Positions 45,548 through 57,302 of a stretch of 64,000 bases of DNA are shown piece after piece (position 1 is the first letter of the stretch; every line of letters begins with the position of its first letter). This stretch comes from Sphingomonas psychrolutea (GTDB lineage Bacteria > Pseudomonadota > Alphaproteobacteria > Sphingomonadales > Sphingomonadaceae): assembly GCF_014636175.1 (NCBI RefSeq), contig NZ_BMDW01000008.1, positions 1 to 64,000 of the forward strand, read 5' to 3'. A program made the translations under genes and the position numbers. The notes under the pieces are model-generated. The model was given only the letters and a program-made list of their open reading frames with translations. It had not been told where the DNA came from and made no database searches.

Positions 45548-46471
45548 ATGTCGGCACTTTCTGAACCCCACTTTCACGACGAAAAAGCGGCTTACGCCTA
45601 CGTAGAGGCGCGCGTTTGGCCGGAAGGCCCTGTGTGCCCGCATTGCGGTGGCGTTGACCGGATTGGTTTGATGGGCGGCAAATCGACCCGCATTGGGGCC
45701 TATAAGTGCTACCAGTGCCGCAAGCCCTTCACCGTCAAGATCGGCACCATTTTCGAAGCTTCGCACGTCCCGCTGCGTATCTGGCTTCAGGCAATGTATC
45801 TGATCGCTGGCAGCAAGAAGGGCATTTCGAGCAACCAGCTTCATCGCACCCTTGGCGTCACCCTCAAAACCGCTTGGTTTATGTCGCAGCGTATCCGCGA
45901 AGCGATGCGCTCGGATGATTTCTCAGCGTTCGGTTCGGGTGGCGGTATCGTTGAAGTGGACGAGACTTTCATCGGTCGCATCAAGGGCGCGCCGGTCAAG
46001 CGTTCGTTCCACCACAAGATGAAAGTGTTGGCGCTGATCGACCGCGATACCGGCAAAGCCCGCACTATGGTTGTGGACAAGGTCAACGCCGCCACCCTCA
46101 TGCCGATCGTGAAGGCGAACATTGCCCGCGAAGCCGTGGTCATGACCGACGAAGCGATGGCTTACACCACCGTTTCAAAGCATTTTGCGGCGCATGGCGT
46201 CACCGTTCACAGCGCTGGCCGGTATGTCGATCCTGCCAATCCGGCTATCCACAGCAACACCGTGGAGGGCTATTTCAGCATCTTCAAGCGCGGGATGAAG
46301 GGCGTTTATCAGCATTGCGGCGAGCAGCATCTGCATCGCTATTTGGCAGAGTTTGAGTTCCGCTATAACCACCGCATTGCTCACGGCATTGGCGACACCG
46401 AGCGTGCCAACATCCTACTAACTGGCGTCGTCGGCAAACGGCTCACCTATCAAACAACTCGTGAGGCCTGA
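45548..46471 (+). CDS. IS1595-family transposase
   Basis: This 307-aa transposase has an N-terminal zinc ribbon (VCPHCGGVDRIG ... YKCYQCRKPFTVKIGT) and a DDE-type core: IVEVDETFIGRIKG, VVMTDEAMAY, and HSNTVEGYFSIFKRGMKGVY with the third catalytic region. The C-terminal FEFRYNHRI is usual for the family. The gene is intact, so the element may still be active. A 54-aa companion gene starts 5 bp downstream. Confidence 0.95.
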   Translation: MSALSEPHFHDEKAAYAYVEARVWPEGPVCPHCGGVDRIGLMGGKSTRIGAYKCYQCRKPFTVKIGTIFEASHVPLRIWLQAMYLIAGSKKGISSNQLHRTLGVTLKTAWFMSQRIREAMRSDDFSAFGSGGGIVEVDETFIGRIKGAPVKRSFHHKMKVLALIDRDTGKARTMVVDKVNAATLMPIVKANIAREAVVMTDEAMAYTTVSKHFAAHGVTVHSAGRYVDPANPAIHSNTVEGYFSIFKRGMKGVYQHCGEQHLHRYLAEFEFRYNHRIAHGIGDTERANILLTGVVGKRLTYQTTREA

Positions 46472-46476
46472 TCATC

Positions 46477-46641
46477 ATGCCGGAAAAGAAGCATCAAGAG
46501 ACCCAGGAGGAGCAGAGCGCCCGCTTCATAGCGGACGCTCAAAGGCTCGTGGACGATGGCGAACTAAGCCTCACAGAGGCCGATAAGGCGGTTGAGGAGA
46601 TGCTATCGAAGCAAAAACGCCACCCCCCGTTCAAGACATAA
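46477..46641 (+). CDS. 54-aa companion protein of the transposase
   Basis: The reading frame starts ATG at 46477, 5 bp after the transposase stop, and ends TAA at 46639-46641. The peptide is acidic and helical (KHQETQEEQSARFIADAQRL, then DDGELSLTEADKAVEEML). Small charged ORFs in this position occur with other IS1595 transposases. No function is known to me. Co-transcription with the transposase is likely. Confidence 0.65.
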   Translation: MPEKKHQETQEEQSARFIADAQRLVDDGELSLTEADKAVEEMLSKQKRHPPFKT

Positions 46642-46656
46642 AGATTCCTTTATATC

Positions 46657-46684
46657 TTGCGATTCTCGCAATCTGTGCTATGTT
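46657..46684 (+). promoter_or_regulatory. Possible promoter reading into the structured RNA
   Basis: TTGCGA (46657-46662) and TATGTT (46679-46684) are separated by 16 bp. Transcription would begin close to 46690, the base of the long stem. Sequence match is moderate. Confidence 0.3.
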
Positions 46685-46689
46685 GAGTT

Positions 46690-46771
46690 ATAGGCCTCCT
46701 ATGCCCAAATACGCTGGCCAGTACAGCCGTGCTCAGAGCTAGACTCTGAGATAGGGCATAGGGGGACCTAT
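46690..46771. ncRNA. Three-way-junction structured RNA element inside the transposon
   Basis: Positions 46690-46706 pair with 46754-46771 in a 17-bp stem with one bulged A (46766) and one G-U pair. Inside lie a hairpin with a GCTG/CAGC stem (about 46713-46727) and a perfect 7-bp hairpin CTCAGAG-CTAGA-CTCTGAG (46732-46750). The element overlaps the DUF3800 stop codon and follows the transposase companion gene. It could be transcribed from either side. Possible roles are an independent ncRNA, a 3' end or processing signal, or a bidirectional terminator. There is no T run after the stem on the minus strand. Confidence 0.55.
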
Positions 46772-47508
46772 CGTGGCGTATGGTGCCACACAGTCAGAAA
46801 CCGAGCAGCGTAAGCAGTGTCGGTATTCCACGAATGTCGGCCTGAAGCTTTCAGCACAAAATTGGCAAGTTCACCTTTTGGTGACGTATGTTTTACGTCG
46901 TTCCGTTTGGCGGAGATTGCTCCCATGACAACGTCCGCCATTTGAACTATCCCGACACGCCTAGAGCAGACAGGTTCTATCGTGCGGATGCAATTCGCTT
47001 TAGTCTTATATTGATAATAAGACTTTGCGCATACCGCGCCACGTAATGCGCAGACATCTTTTGAATCATTCCCCGCATCAAGGCGTACGTGGATTGCGCG
47101 GGTTTTCCCGTAGTACCTCGCAACACGATGTAGGAGAAGTTGGAAATACATTTTATTGATAGATGAATCCCGATTTTCTCCTTCTTTGGCCTTATGATTA
47201 AACTCGTCAAAATTCGATATAATAATATGCAAGGCGGCTTTGCGTTCGGCGATCAACCGGAATGCATATTGGACTAGCTTTTCGTAGCCATCTTGCCGCT
47301 TGCCGCCCCGGTAATCTGACCAGTGGAACTCGGATTTTATCCCGGCGTCGTCACGTAGCGCCGCAATGGCATCCTCGATTTCGTTGATCCGATTTCCCGC
47401 GACGGCGAACCCGCCAGCAACCATGAAAGTTTTATCGCGGCTGCTAGCGTCCCCAAAAAAGGAGAGGTTAGGTAAGCCGGGTGCTGGGTCCGAAACAATA
47501 ATCGCCAT
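46768..47508 (-). CDS. DUF3800 protein (RNase H-like fold, putative nuclease)
   Basis: This 246-aa protein has DUF3800 landmarks: the first acidic strand NLSFFGDASSRDKTFMVAGG, a helix-rich middle with FHWSDYRGGKRQDGY, a second acidic strand IHVRLDAGNDSKDV and VGIVQMADVVMGAI near the end. The acidic residues in these strands are compatible with an RNase H-like metal site, but catalysis has not been shown for most members. DUF3800 genes are often seen in mobile or defence neighbourhoods. It lies 70 bp downstream of the HEPN gene on the same strand. The start at ATG 47508 has only a close AGGAA. Confidence 0.75.
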   Translation of the reverse strand: MAIIVSDPAPGLPNLSFFGDASSRDKTFMVAGGFAVAGNRINEIEDAIAALRDDAGIKSEFHWSDYRGGKRQDGYEKLVQYAFRLIAERKAALHIIISNFDEFNHKAKEGENRDSSINKMYFQLLLHRVARYYGKTRAIHVRLDAGNDSKDVCALRGAVCAKSYYQYKTKANCIRTIEPVCSRRVGIVQMADVVMGAISAKRNDVKHTSPKGELANFVLKASGRHSWNTDTAYAARFLTVWHHTPR

Positions 47509-47578
47509 TTCCTATAATAGCTTTGGCGGTTGTCGGAGTCGATGCGGGCGCGCGTCGTGCGACCGACGCTGGCACCGG

Positions 47579-48409
47579 TCATTCGGAGATCTTTGTAGCA
47601 AGGTGGCGCAAAAAGCCCCGGACACTGTCATATACCGCGCTGGCGCGCTCCTCGTCATACTGGTCTTTTCCATGCATGGCGTGGTTGCGCCAAGCATCCT
47701 TTAGTACACGGAAAAAGGCGGAAGCCTCCGAGTTCCATTGATGGTCCGGATGCTTATGGCCTTGGCCTTTGATGGCAGCCTCAATTTGATCAATAATCTG
47801 TTGCCAGTTCTCCTTAGGCACGCTGACATTTAGCGCGCTTTGGAATGCTAGAATTGCAGGATCAAGCGCGCGCATTAGATGCATGACAGTCGCCGTCCAA
47901 CGCCCGAGCGCGCGGCACTTGCCCGCCTCTTGGATGTCATACGACGCCGAAGGAAATGCAGCGTGAACCGCTTCCCCAAATAATCTCTGTTCGTCAGAGT
48001 AATACGACATATCATCAGATGATATTGAAAACATTATCCTTGTGGATAGTTCATCATGCAACGTAGTTAGCGCTGAGTTAGCGAGCGCATGAAAGTCAGT
48101 CACGTATCTAACTTCTGAAGGGACGCTAGAGCGGAACCGCGCAGGCCTTTTCTCTAGATGCATTTTAAGCCTGTTTAGCGGCAGTTTGCTGACGGTAATC
48201 CCTAGGCGGTCGCATTCGCCAAGAAGATTGTCCACTGCCTCCATCACCCAATCTGCCCATTCGCCGGGAAGATCGCAGTTGCCGACGCTTAACGTCAGAT
48301 TCGCAAATTGCACGAATCCTGAAAGCGCTCGATGGCTTGCCAAGAATTTTCCGTAATCAACCTGGATCACGTTCCACAAACTCACAAATCTTTGACGTTG
48401 GACGCTCAT
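47579..48409 (-). CDS. HEPN-motif protein, putative RNase/toxin
   Basis: This 276-aa all-alpha protein contains, near its C-terminus, AWRNHAMHGKDQYDEERASA: an R-N-x3-H arrangement fitting the RX4-6H active site of HEPN ribonucleases, followed by a helix (VYDSVRGFLRHLATKI). The N-terminal 200 residues are helical and unrecognised. It is the first gene of the passenger operon and starts about 45 bp inside the right end of the transposon. Toxin or anti-phage RNase activity is inference from the motif and context. A structural HEPN protein without catalysis is possible. Confidence 0.65.
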   Translation of the reverse strand: MSVQRQRFVSLWNVIQVDYGKFLASHRALSGFVQFANLTLSVGNCDLPGEWADWVMEAVDNLLGECDRLGITVSKLPLNRLKMHLEKRPARFRSSVPSEVRYVTDFHALANSALTTLHDELSTRIMFSISSDDMSYYSDEQRLFGEAVHAAFPSASYDIQEAGKCRALGRWTATVMHLMRALDPAILAFQSALNVSVPKENWQQIIDQIEAAIKGQGHKHPDHQWNSEASAFFRVLKDAWRNHAMHGKDQYDEERASAVYDSVRGFLRHLATKISE

Positions 48410-48454
48410 CTAGCACCCCCGCTCACGCTTGGGTACGCGAAATATAACAACGCC

Positions 48455-48462
48455 TAAGTTTA
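48455..48462. repeat. Right 8-bp target site duplication TAAGTTTA
   Basis: Identical to 45471-45478. Confidence 0.85.
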
Positions 48463-48480
48463 GGCATAAACGCATTCTTG

Positions 48481-49020
48481 CTAACCGATCCGGTTGGCGA
48501 GCCAGCCGTAGAGAAAGGCCTCATTGGCCGGGCGGCGCTCGGCGAGCGCGACATAGCGTTCGCCTTGCAACGCCTCGATCGCCTTGAGCAGGACGCGCTC
48601 GCCCCCTGCCCCGCGCCACGCGAGAAAGGCGGTGAGCCCGGCGAGCGTGATGTCGCCGATGCGGCCGTCGACCGGCATGTCGGGATAATCGCTCGCGCCG
48701 CGATTGAGCGCGTTGAGCGCACGCTGCAGGAAAGCGGCGGCGACCGGGGGGCCCATGTTGACGCCGGTATCAAAGAGTTCTGCCGCCACGAGCGGGGCGC
48801 GGGCCGCGACCGCATCGAAGCGCGGGCCGAGCCAATAGAGGCGGCGGTAAATCGCGCGCGCAGTGGCGAGCGGCAAATCGCGCATCGCGCCGTCATAGCC
48901 ATTCGCGCGCGCGACGGCGGCGGTGATGCCGAAGGCGGTCTCCCCGCCGCGATCGGCAGGATGGTTGGAATAGCCGCCTTCGCGATCGAGGACGGCGTCG
49001 ATGAGGTGGTCGATGGTCAT
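48481..49020 (-). CDS. GH108 N-acetylmuramidase (endolysin-like)
   Basis: This 179-aa glycosyl hydrolase 108 enzyme has catalytic Glu in LDREGGYSNHPADRGGETAF followed by GITAAVARANG, and the C-terminal peptidoglycan-binding part MPVDGRIGDITLAGLTAF. It should cleave the glycan strands of peptidoglycan. ATG 49020 follows AGGAGGA. Removing the transposon would place its stop about 60 bp from the holin ATG, so the two originally formed one lysis operon. Confidence 0.9.
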   Translation of the reverse strand: MTIDHLIDAVLDREGGYSNHPADRGGETAFGITAAVARANGYDGAMRDLPLATARAIYRRLYWLGPRFDAVAARAPLVAAELFDTGVNMGPPVAAAFLQRALNALNRGASDYPDMPVDGRIGDITLAGLTAFLAWRGAGGERVLLKAIEALQGERYVALAERRPANEAFLYGWLANRIG

Positions 49021-49084
49021 AGGGTTCCTCCTGTTGGGAGGAGATGGATAACCTATTTGGTGTTTTGTAGGACAGCCGTTCTTG

Positions 49085-49191
49085 CGTCACCCCGGCCTTG
49101 TGCCGGGGTCCACTGTGCAGCGAGGGACGAGCAAGGTTTTCGACCACGTCGCTCGCGGCCCGGTGGACCCCGGCACAAGGCCGGGGTGACG
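49085..49191. repeat. Perfect 29-bp inverted repeat with 49-bp spacer
   Basis: Arm 49085-49113 (CGTCACCCCGGCCTTGTGCC...) and arm 49163-49191 are exact reverse complements. The CGTCACCCC...GGGGTGACG element resembles the one between secD and secF. No target duplication is seen around it. Confidence 0.85.
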
Positions 49192-49214
49192 GTATTAGGG
49201 GTGACCCGGCGCTC

Positions 49215-52200
49215 CTACTTCGCCCCCGCCCCCACTTCTCCCAACAACACATCGACCGCCGCGCTCAGCTGCGCATCGGTGCCCGCCGCACTCTCCCCCA
49301 GCGGGCGCTCGACCGCGAGATCGACCGGGCGGGGGTGCATTTCCATATCCTGCCGGCGCCCGTCCTGAATCCGTGTGCCGGGCGTGCGCACCGAGGAGCC
49401 GTCGATGAGCTGCTCGCCGCCGGTAAAGATGATCCAGCCCGCGGTCGGCTGCCCCACCACCTTGCCCAAGCCCAGCGCGCGATAGCCTTCGGTGAAATCC
49501 TCGGCATCCGACAACGAGGATTCGTTGGTGACGAGCACGGTCGGCTTGCCCAGCGCGCGCTGACCGAGCGCTTGGCGACCGGGGACGGGGAAGCGGTCAC
49601 GCGGCGTCATCGTCAGATAGTTTTTGCGCGCGAACACGTCGATCGCATAGCCATTGACGAAGCCGCCATTGTTGTTGCGGATATCGACGACGACGCCTTG
49701 CCGGCCCTGATTTTCGGCATCGAGATCGAGATACAATTGATCGAGCGATTCGGACGACATGTCGGCAATATGGACATAGCCGAGCTTCCCCCCCGAGAGC
49801 CGATCGACCAACGCGCGGCGCCCCTCGACCCATTGGCGGTAGGCCAGCCCCGCTGCGGTGCCGACCGACACCGGGCGAACGGTGACGGTGCGGGGTCCGC
49901 CTGCGCCCTCGATCCCGATCCGCACGCGGCGGCCGACGGTGTTTTCGAGCAAGGCGTCGAGATTGCCCTTGGCACCGACGGCCACCCCGCCGACGCTGAC
50001 GATGCGGTCACCGGGCACGATCTTCTCGATCGAGGCCGGGCCGAGCGTGACGACGTCGCGCACCACCAGCCCGCGGCCGACGTCATACGCGACGCGATCG
50101 AACCGCAGCCCGAGATCGCCGACGCGGTTGGTCGGGAGCGCGCCGGGGCCAGCGAACGGGCGGTTGATGCCGCTATGCGAGGCGTTCAACTCGCCGATCA
50201 TCAGGCCGATGATACGGCGCAGTTCGTCGGGCGTGCGCGCGCCGGAGACGAAGGGCTGATACCGCGCGCGCAGCGCCGCCCAGTCATGGCCGTTGAAGGC
50301 GGCATCGAAGAAGGTGCGGTTGAGCACGCTCCACGCTTCGTCGAACACGATCTGCTTTTCCGACGCGAAATCGACATCCATTTCGGCGGCGATGGCGATC
50401 GGCTTGGGCTTGGGGCTGTCGAGCGGGGTCGAGACGATCCGCCCGCCATCGAGATAATACAGCGTCTTGCCGTCGCCGGTCAGCGCGAAATCCCCCTTGG
50501 GCCGCTCGCTCTGCGTGAGTTGCTGCGCGACCGGCGGTTCGTCGGCGAGTTCGTCGAGATTGTAGCTGTAGAGATTGGCGCGGCCCTTTTCCCGCGCGCG
50601 GAACACCAGCGTCTTGCCGTCTCCGCTGATGACGGGCGTATCGGCGTTGAGGCCGAGCGGGAGGATCGTCGCGCGATTGCGCAAGCCCGCCCAAACGATC
50701 GTGACGGGCGGGATTTTCGGCGCGGGCGGTGGCACGGCCGCGCCCTTCTTGGCGGCGGCGGGCAGCGGCGGTGGCGCGGGCGGTGCGGGCGTAGCGGCGG
50801 GATCGCCGGGGGTGTCGGGAGTCGTGCCGGGTTGTTTGCCCGGCTTGAACAGGTCGCTGAACTTATCTTCCTTGAACTTCGGCACGTTGGGCAGAAGATC
50901 GATCCGGACGATGCGCGAATCCTCGCTGCGCTGCGCGGTGTCGAACAAGATGTATTTGCCGTCGGGCGACCAGGCGATGCCGCCCATCTGCCCGTTGCCG
51001 AGGAAGCTGACGGGGCGTGCCGCACCACCCGCCGCTGGCACGACAAGGACGTTCACGAACGCCCGCGCATCGAGCACGGGGAAAGCGATATATTGGCCAT
51101 CGGGCGACCAGACCGGGCGCGGGCCGTCGCGTTCGTCGGTCGAAACGGCACCGGTGAAGACGGTGCGATCGCCCCCGCTGGCGAGTGTCACGACGTGCAA
51201 TTCGCGATCGTCGAGGACGTAGGCGGCCGATTTGCCGTCGGGAGAATAAGCCGGGGTCGAAGCGATGCCGTGCTGCGTCAGCATCGTCTCGCGTCCGCTC
51301 GCGACATCATATTCGACCAGGCGATGATCGAGCCCGCGTTCGGAAATGACGAGCGCGCGGCGGCTGTCGGGCGACCACGTCACTTCGCGCTCCGCGCCGG
51401 CGGTGGTGGTGATGCGCTGGCCCGGGCCACCGTCCTTGGCCGGGGCGGCGAAGACGTCGCCGTGGCCGATCACGGCGAGCTTCTGCCCGTCGGGCGAGAG
51501 CGCGAGACGCTGAAAGCTGGCGAGCGTCTCGTGCCGTTTCGGCGTGGCGCTGGCGGCCCCGCGCAAGGTGATCGGCACGGCGGCGGTGTGGCCGGTCGCA
51601 GGATCGAAGCGCCACACGCCGAAATCGCGTTCGAACACGATTTCCTCGCCGTTCGCCGCCATGGACGGGTAGAGCAAGCGGCCATCGGTGAAGCGCGTCA
51701 GTTGCTCGGGCGCGGCACCTTCGCCGACGCCGACCCGCCACAGATTCTCGACGCCGCCGCGCGCCGACATATAGACGATGCTGCGGCCATCGCGGCTCCA
51801 CATCGGCCAGGCATGTTTCTCGCCGCCGGGGAGCAAGCGGCGATAGGCCCCACCCTCAGCGACGGGCTTGAGCCACAACTCGGTCTCGTCGATATGGCTG
51901 GTGCCGTTGCGCCACCACTGCCCGCCACTCAAGCCGCGTGCGTTGAGCACGAGCATCGTCCCGTCGGGCGAAGGGGCTGCCTGAAATTCCGCGAGGAATG
52001 CCTCGCGCGCGACTTGCATCGGGGTTCCGCCATCGGCGGCGATGCGGAAAATATCGGCTTGCCGCGCGACATCCTGCACGCCGCTGGCGAAATAGAGATA
52101 TTTGCCGTCGGGCGACCAGGCGTCGAGCTCCTCGCCCGCCTCGGCATAGGTCAGCCGGGTCACCACGCCGCTGGCGAGATCGAGCACATAGAGGTTCGCG

Positions 52201-52481
52201 CTGCCACCGCGCGTCGAAGTGAAGGCGAGGCGGGTGCCGTCGGGCGAATACAGCGGGCGGCTTTCGGTGGCGGCATCGGTGACGAGCGGGTGGGCGATGC
52301 CGCCGCTCGCCGCGACTTCCCAGATATCGCCGCCCGAGGCAAACGCGATCAAGCTGCCATCGGGCGACAAGCTCGGCTCGGCCAAAGCCGGCCGCGCGAC
52401 CTGTGCACGGAGCGCCGGCGCGGAGAGAACGGTCGTGGCGAGGAGGCACGCAGCCGCCAGCGCCAAGCGTGGAAAGGTCAT
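49215..52481 (-). CDS. Tricorn-like S41 peptidase, secreted
   Basis: This 1,088-aa protein has a signal peptide (MTFPRLALAAACLLATTVLS), two TolB/WD40-type propeller regions with many SPDGxxxAF repeats, a Pro/Ala linker, a PDZ domain (VPGDRIVSVGGVAVGAKGNL) and an S41 tail-specific protease core with NGGFVNGYAIDVF and the Ser nucleophile in TNESSLSDAEDF. The layout matches Tricorn-type self-compartmentalising peptidases exported to the periplasm. It likely degrades peptides released by other proteases. Confidence 0.9.
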   Translation of the reverse strand: MTFPRLALAAACLLATTVLSAPALRAQVARPALAEPSLSPDGSLIAFASGGDIWEVAASGGIAHPLVTDAATESRPLYSPDGTRLAFTSTRGGSANLYVLDLASGVVTRLTYAEAGEELDAWSPDGKYLYFASGVQDVARQADIFRIAADGGTPMQVAREAFLAEFQAAPSPDGTMLVLNARGLSGGQWWRNGTSHIDETELWLKPVAEGGAYRRLLPGGEKHAWPMWSRDGRSIVYMSARGGVENLWRVGVGEGAAPEQLTRFTDGRLLYPSMAANGEEIVFERDFGVWRFDPATGHTAAVPITLRGAASATPKRHETLASFQRLALSPDGQKLAVIGHGDVFAAPAKDGGPGQRITTTAGAEREVTWSPDSRRALVISERGLDHRLVEYDVASGRETMLTQHGIASTPAYSPDGKSAAYVLDDRELHVVTLASGGDRTVFTGAVSTDERDGPRPVWSPDGQYIAFPVLDARAFVNVLVVPAAGGAARPVSFLGNGQMGGIAWSPDGKYILFDTAQRSEDSRIVRIDLLPNVPKFKEDKFSDLFKPGKQPGTTPDTPGDPAATPAPPAPPPLPAAAKKGAAVPPPAPKIPPVTIVWAGLRNRATILPLGLNADTPVISGDGKTLVFRAREKGRANLYSYNLDELADEPPVAQQLTQSERPKGDFALTGDGKTLYYLDGGRIVSTPLDSPKPKPIAIAAEMDVDFASEKQIVFDEAWSVLNRTFFDAAFNGHDWAALRARYQPFVSGARTPDELRRIIGLMIGELNASHSGINRPFAGPGALPTNRVGDLGLRFDRVAYDVGRGLVVRDVVTLGPASIEKIVPGDRIVSVGGVAVGAKGNLDALLENTVGRRVRIGIEGAGGPRTVTVRPVSVGTAAGLAYRQWVEGRRALVDRLSGGKLGYVHIADMSSESLDQLYLDLDAENQGRQGVVVDIRNNNGGFVNGYAIDVFARKNYLTMTPRDRFPVPGRQALGQRALGKPTVLVTNESSLSDAEDFTEGYRALGLGKVVGQPTAGWIIFTGGEQLIDGSSVRTPGTRIQDGRRQDMEMHPRPVDLAVERPLGESAAGTDAQLSAAVDVLLGEVGAGAK

Positions 52482-52627
52482 TCAAAAAGCCCCTTTTGCG
52501 GATCGGATGCTATAAAAAGGTTTGTGATACGGAAAGAAGACGCAACAAAGCGCAAATCCGTGCGCCTAACAAGCGGCGACGCGGCCGTATTAGGGTGGGT
52601 TTAACCAAAGCCGTCCAGCAGGGGTGA

Positions 52628-56569
<3,942 letters not shown>

Positions 56570-56570
56570 A

Positions 56571-57302
56571 ATGGCGCGGATCGTAATGATCGACGACGAC
56601 GAATTGCTCTGCCAAATCGTCGCCCGCACGCTCGCGCCACGCGGCCATGTCGTCGTGGCGGTGCGCGACGGCGACGACGCGCTGGAAGCGTTGTGGGAAA
56701 ACGGACCCGACCTCGCGATTCTCGATTGTGCGCTGCCCGGCAAGACCGGCCTCACCATTTTGCGCGAAATCCGCGAATCGGCGATGTTTGCCAAGCTGCC
56801 GGTGCTGATCCTCACTGCCCGGCGCAGCGAGTGGCATGCCAAGATGACGATCACCGCCGGCGCCAACGACTATATTCGCAAACCGTTCGAAGCGGGCGAA
56901 CTGATCGGCACGATCGATCGCTTGATCGCCGCCGCCACCGAATCACGCCCGGCGGCGTGCGTGCTCGATGATGCGCGCATCGCCGATCTGTGCGTGGCCG
57001 TCGGTATGCGGCAGGCCGATATCTTGCTGGCGATGATGGAGCGCGACATCGCCGAGCGGACGAAAGTGATCATCGCCGCGCTCGCGGCAGGCGACGCCGC
57101 AGCTGCGCGCGCGCAAGCGCACGCCTTGCGCGGCGCGGCGGACGGAGTCGGTGCGCTCGAACTCGCGCGTCAATGTCACCGTATCGAGCGGGAAGGCCAG
57201 ACGGACAACGAGCCGATCGCCGCTTGTGCGATCGTGACGATCGACGCGATTGCGCATGCGCGCGTCAAGTTGCGCGATCAGGCGGCGATATCGAGCGCCT
57301 GA
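56571..57302 (+). CDS. Response regulator with C-terminal Hpt domain
   Basis: This 243-aa protein has a receiver domain (IDDDE at 7-11, phospho-Asp D52 in AILDCALPGKTG, K104 in IRKPFEAG) fused to an Hpt domain with His H184 in AQAHALRGAADGVG. It can pass phosphate between a kinase and another regulator and has no DNA-binding domain. ATG 56571 immediately follows the hybrid kinase stop. The 3' end overlaps the convergent LuxR-type regulator by 25 bp. Confidence 0.85.
   Translation: MARIVMIDDDELLCQIVARTLAPRGHVVVAVRDGDDALEALWENGPDLAILDCALPGKTGLTILREIRESAMFAKLPVLILTARRSEWHAKMTITAGANDYIRKPFEAGELIGTIDRLIAAATESRPAACVLDDARIADLCVAVGMRQADILLAMMERDIAERTKVIIAALAAGDAAAARAQAHALRGAADGVGALELARQCHRIEREGQTDNEPIAACAIVTIDAIAHARVKLRDQAAISSA

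Larger units (their letters stand above)
45479..48454 (+). mobile_element. IS1595-family transposon with HEPN/DUF3800 passenger genes
   Basis: The element is 2,976 bp. Its left end GGCGTTATTATACTTGACGT and the reverse complement of its right end GGCGTTGTTATATTTCGCGT match at 21 of 25 positions through the following ACCCA. It is flanked by an exact 8-bp direct repeat (TAAGTTTA), as IS1595 elements usually generate. Contents: transposase and 54-aa companion on the plus strand, a structured RNA, then DUF3800 and HEPN-motif genes on the minus strand. Simple IS1595 elements are about 1 kb, so 1.8 kb is passenger sequence. It interrupts the spacing between the muramidase and holin genes. Confidence 0.9.

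Noticed and set aside
45024..49020. Holin and muramidase considered as part of a prophage
   Set aside because: No capsid, tail, integrase or terminase genes in the window. The region between them is a transposon, not phage DNA.
49085..49191. Perfect inverted repeat considered as a MITE
   Set aside because: No target duplication could be identified at the borders, so it is listed as a repeat only.
49098..52604. 1,168-codon open frame opposite the S41 peptidase
   Set aside because: Composition is typical of an antisense shadow and the S41 catalytic and propeller motifs are on the minus strand.
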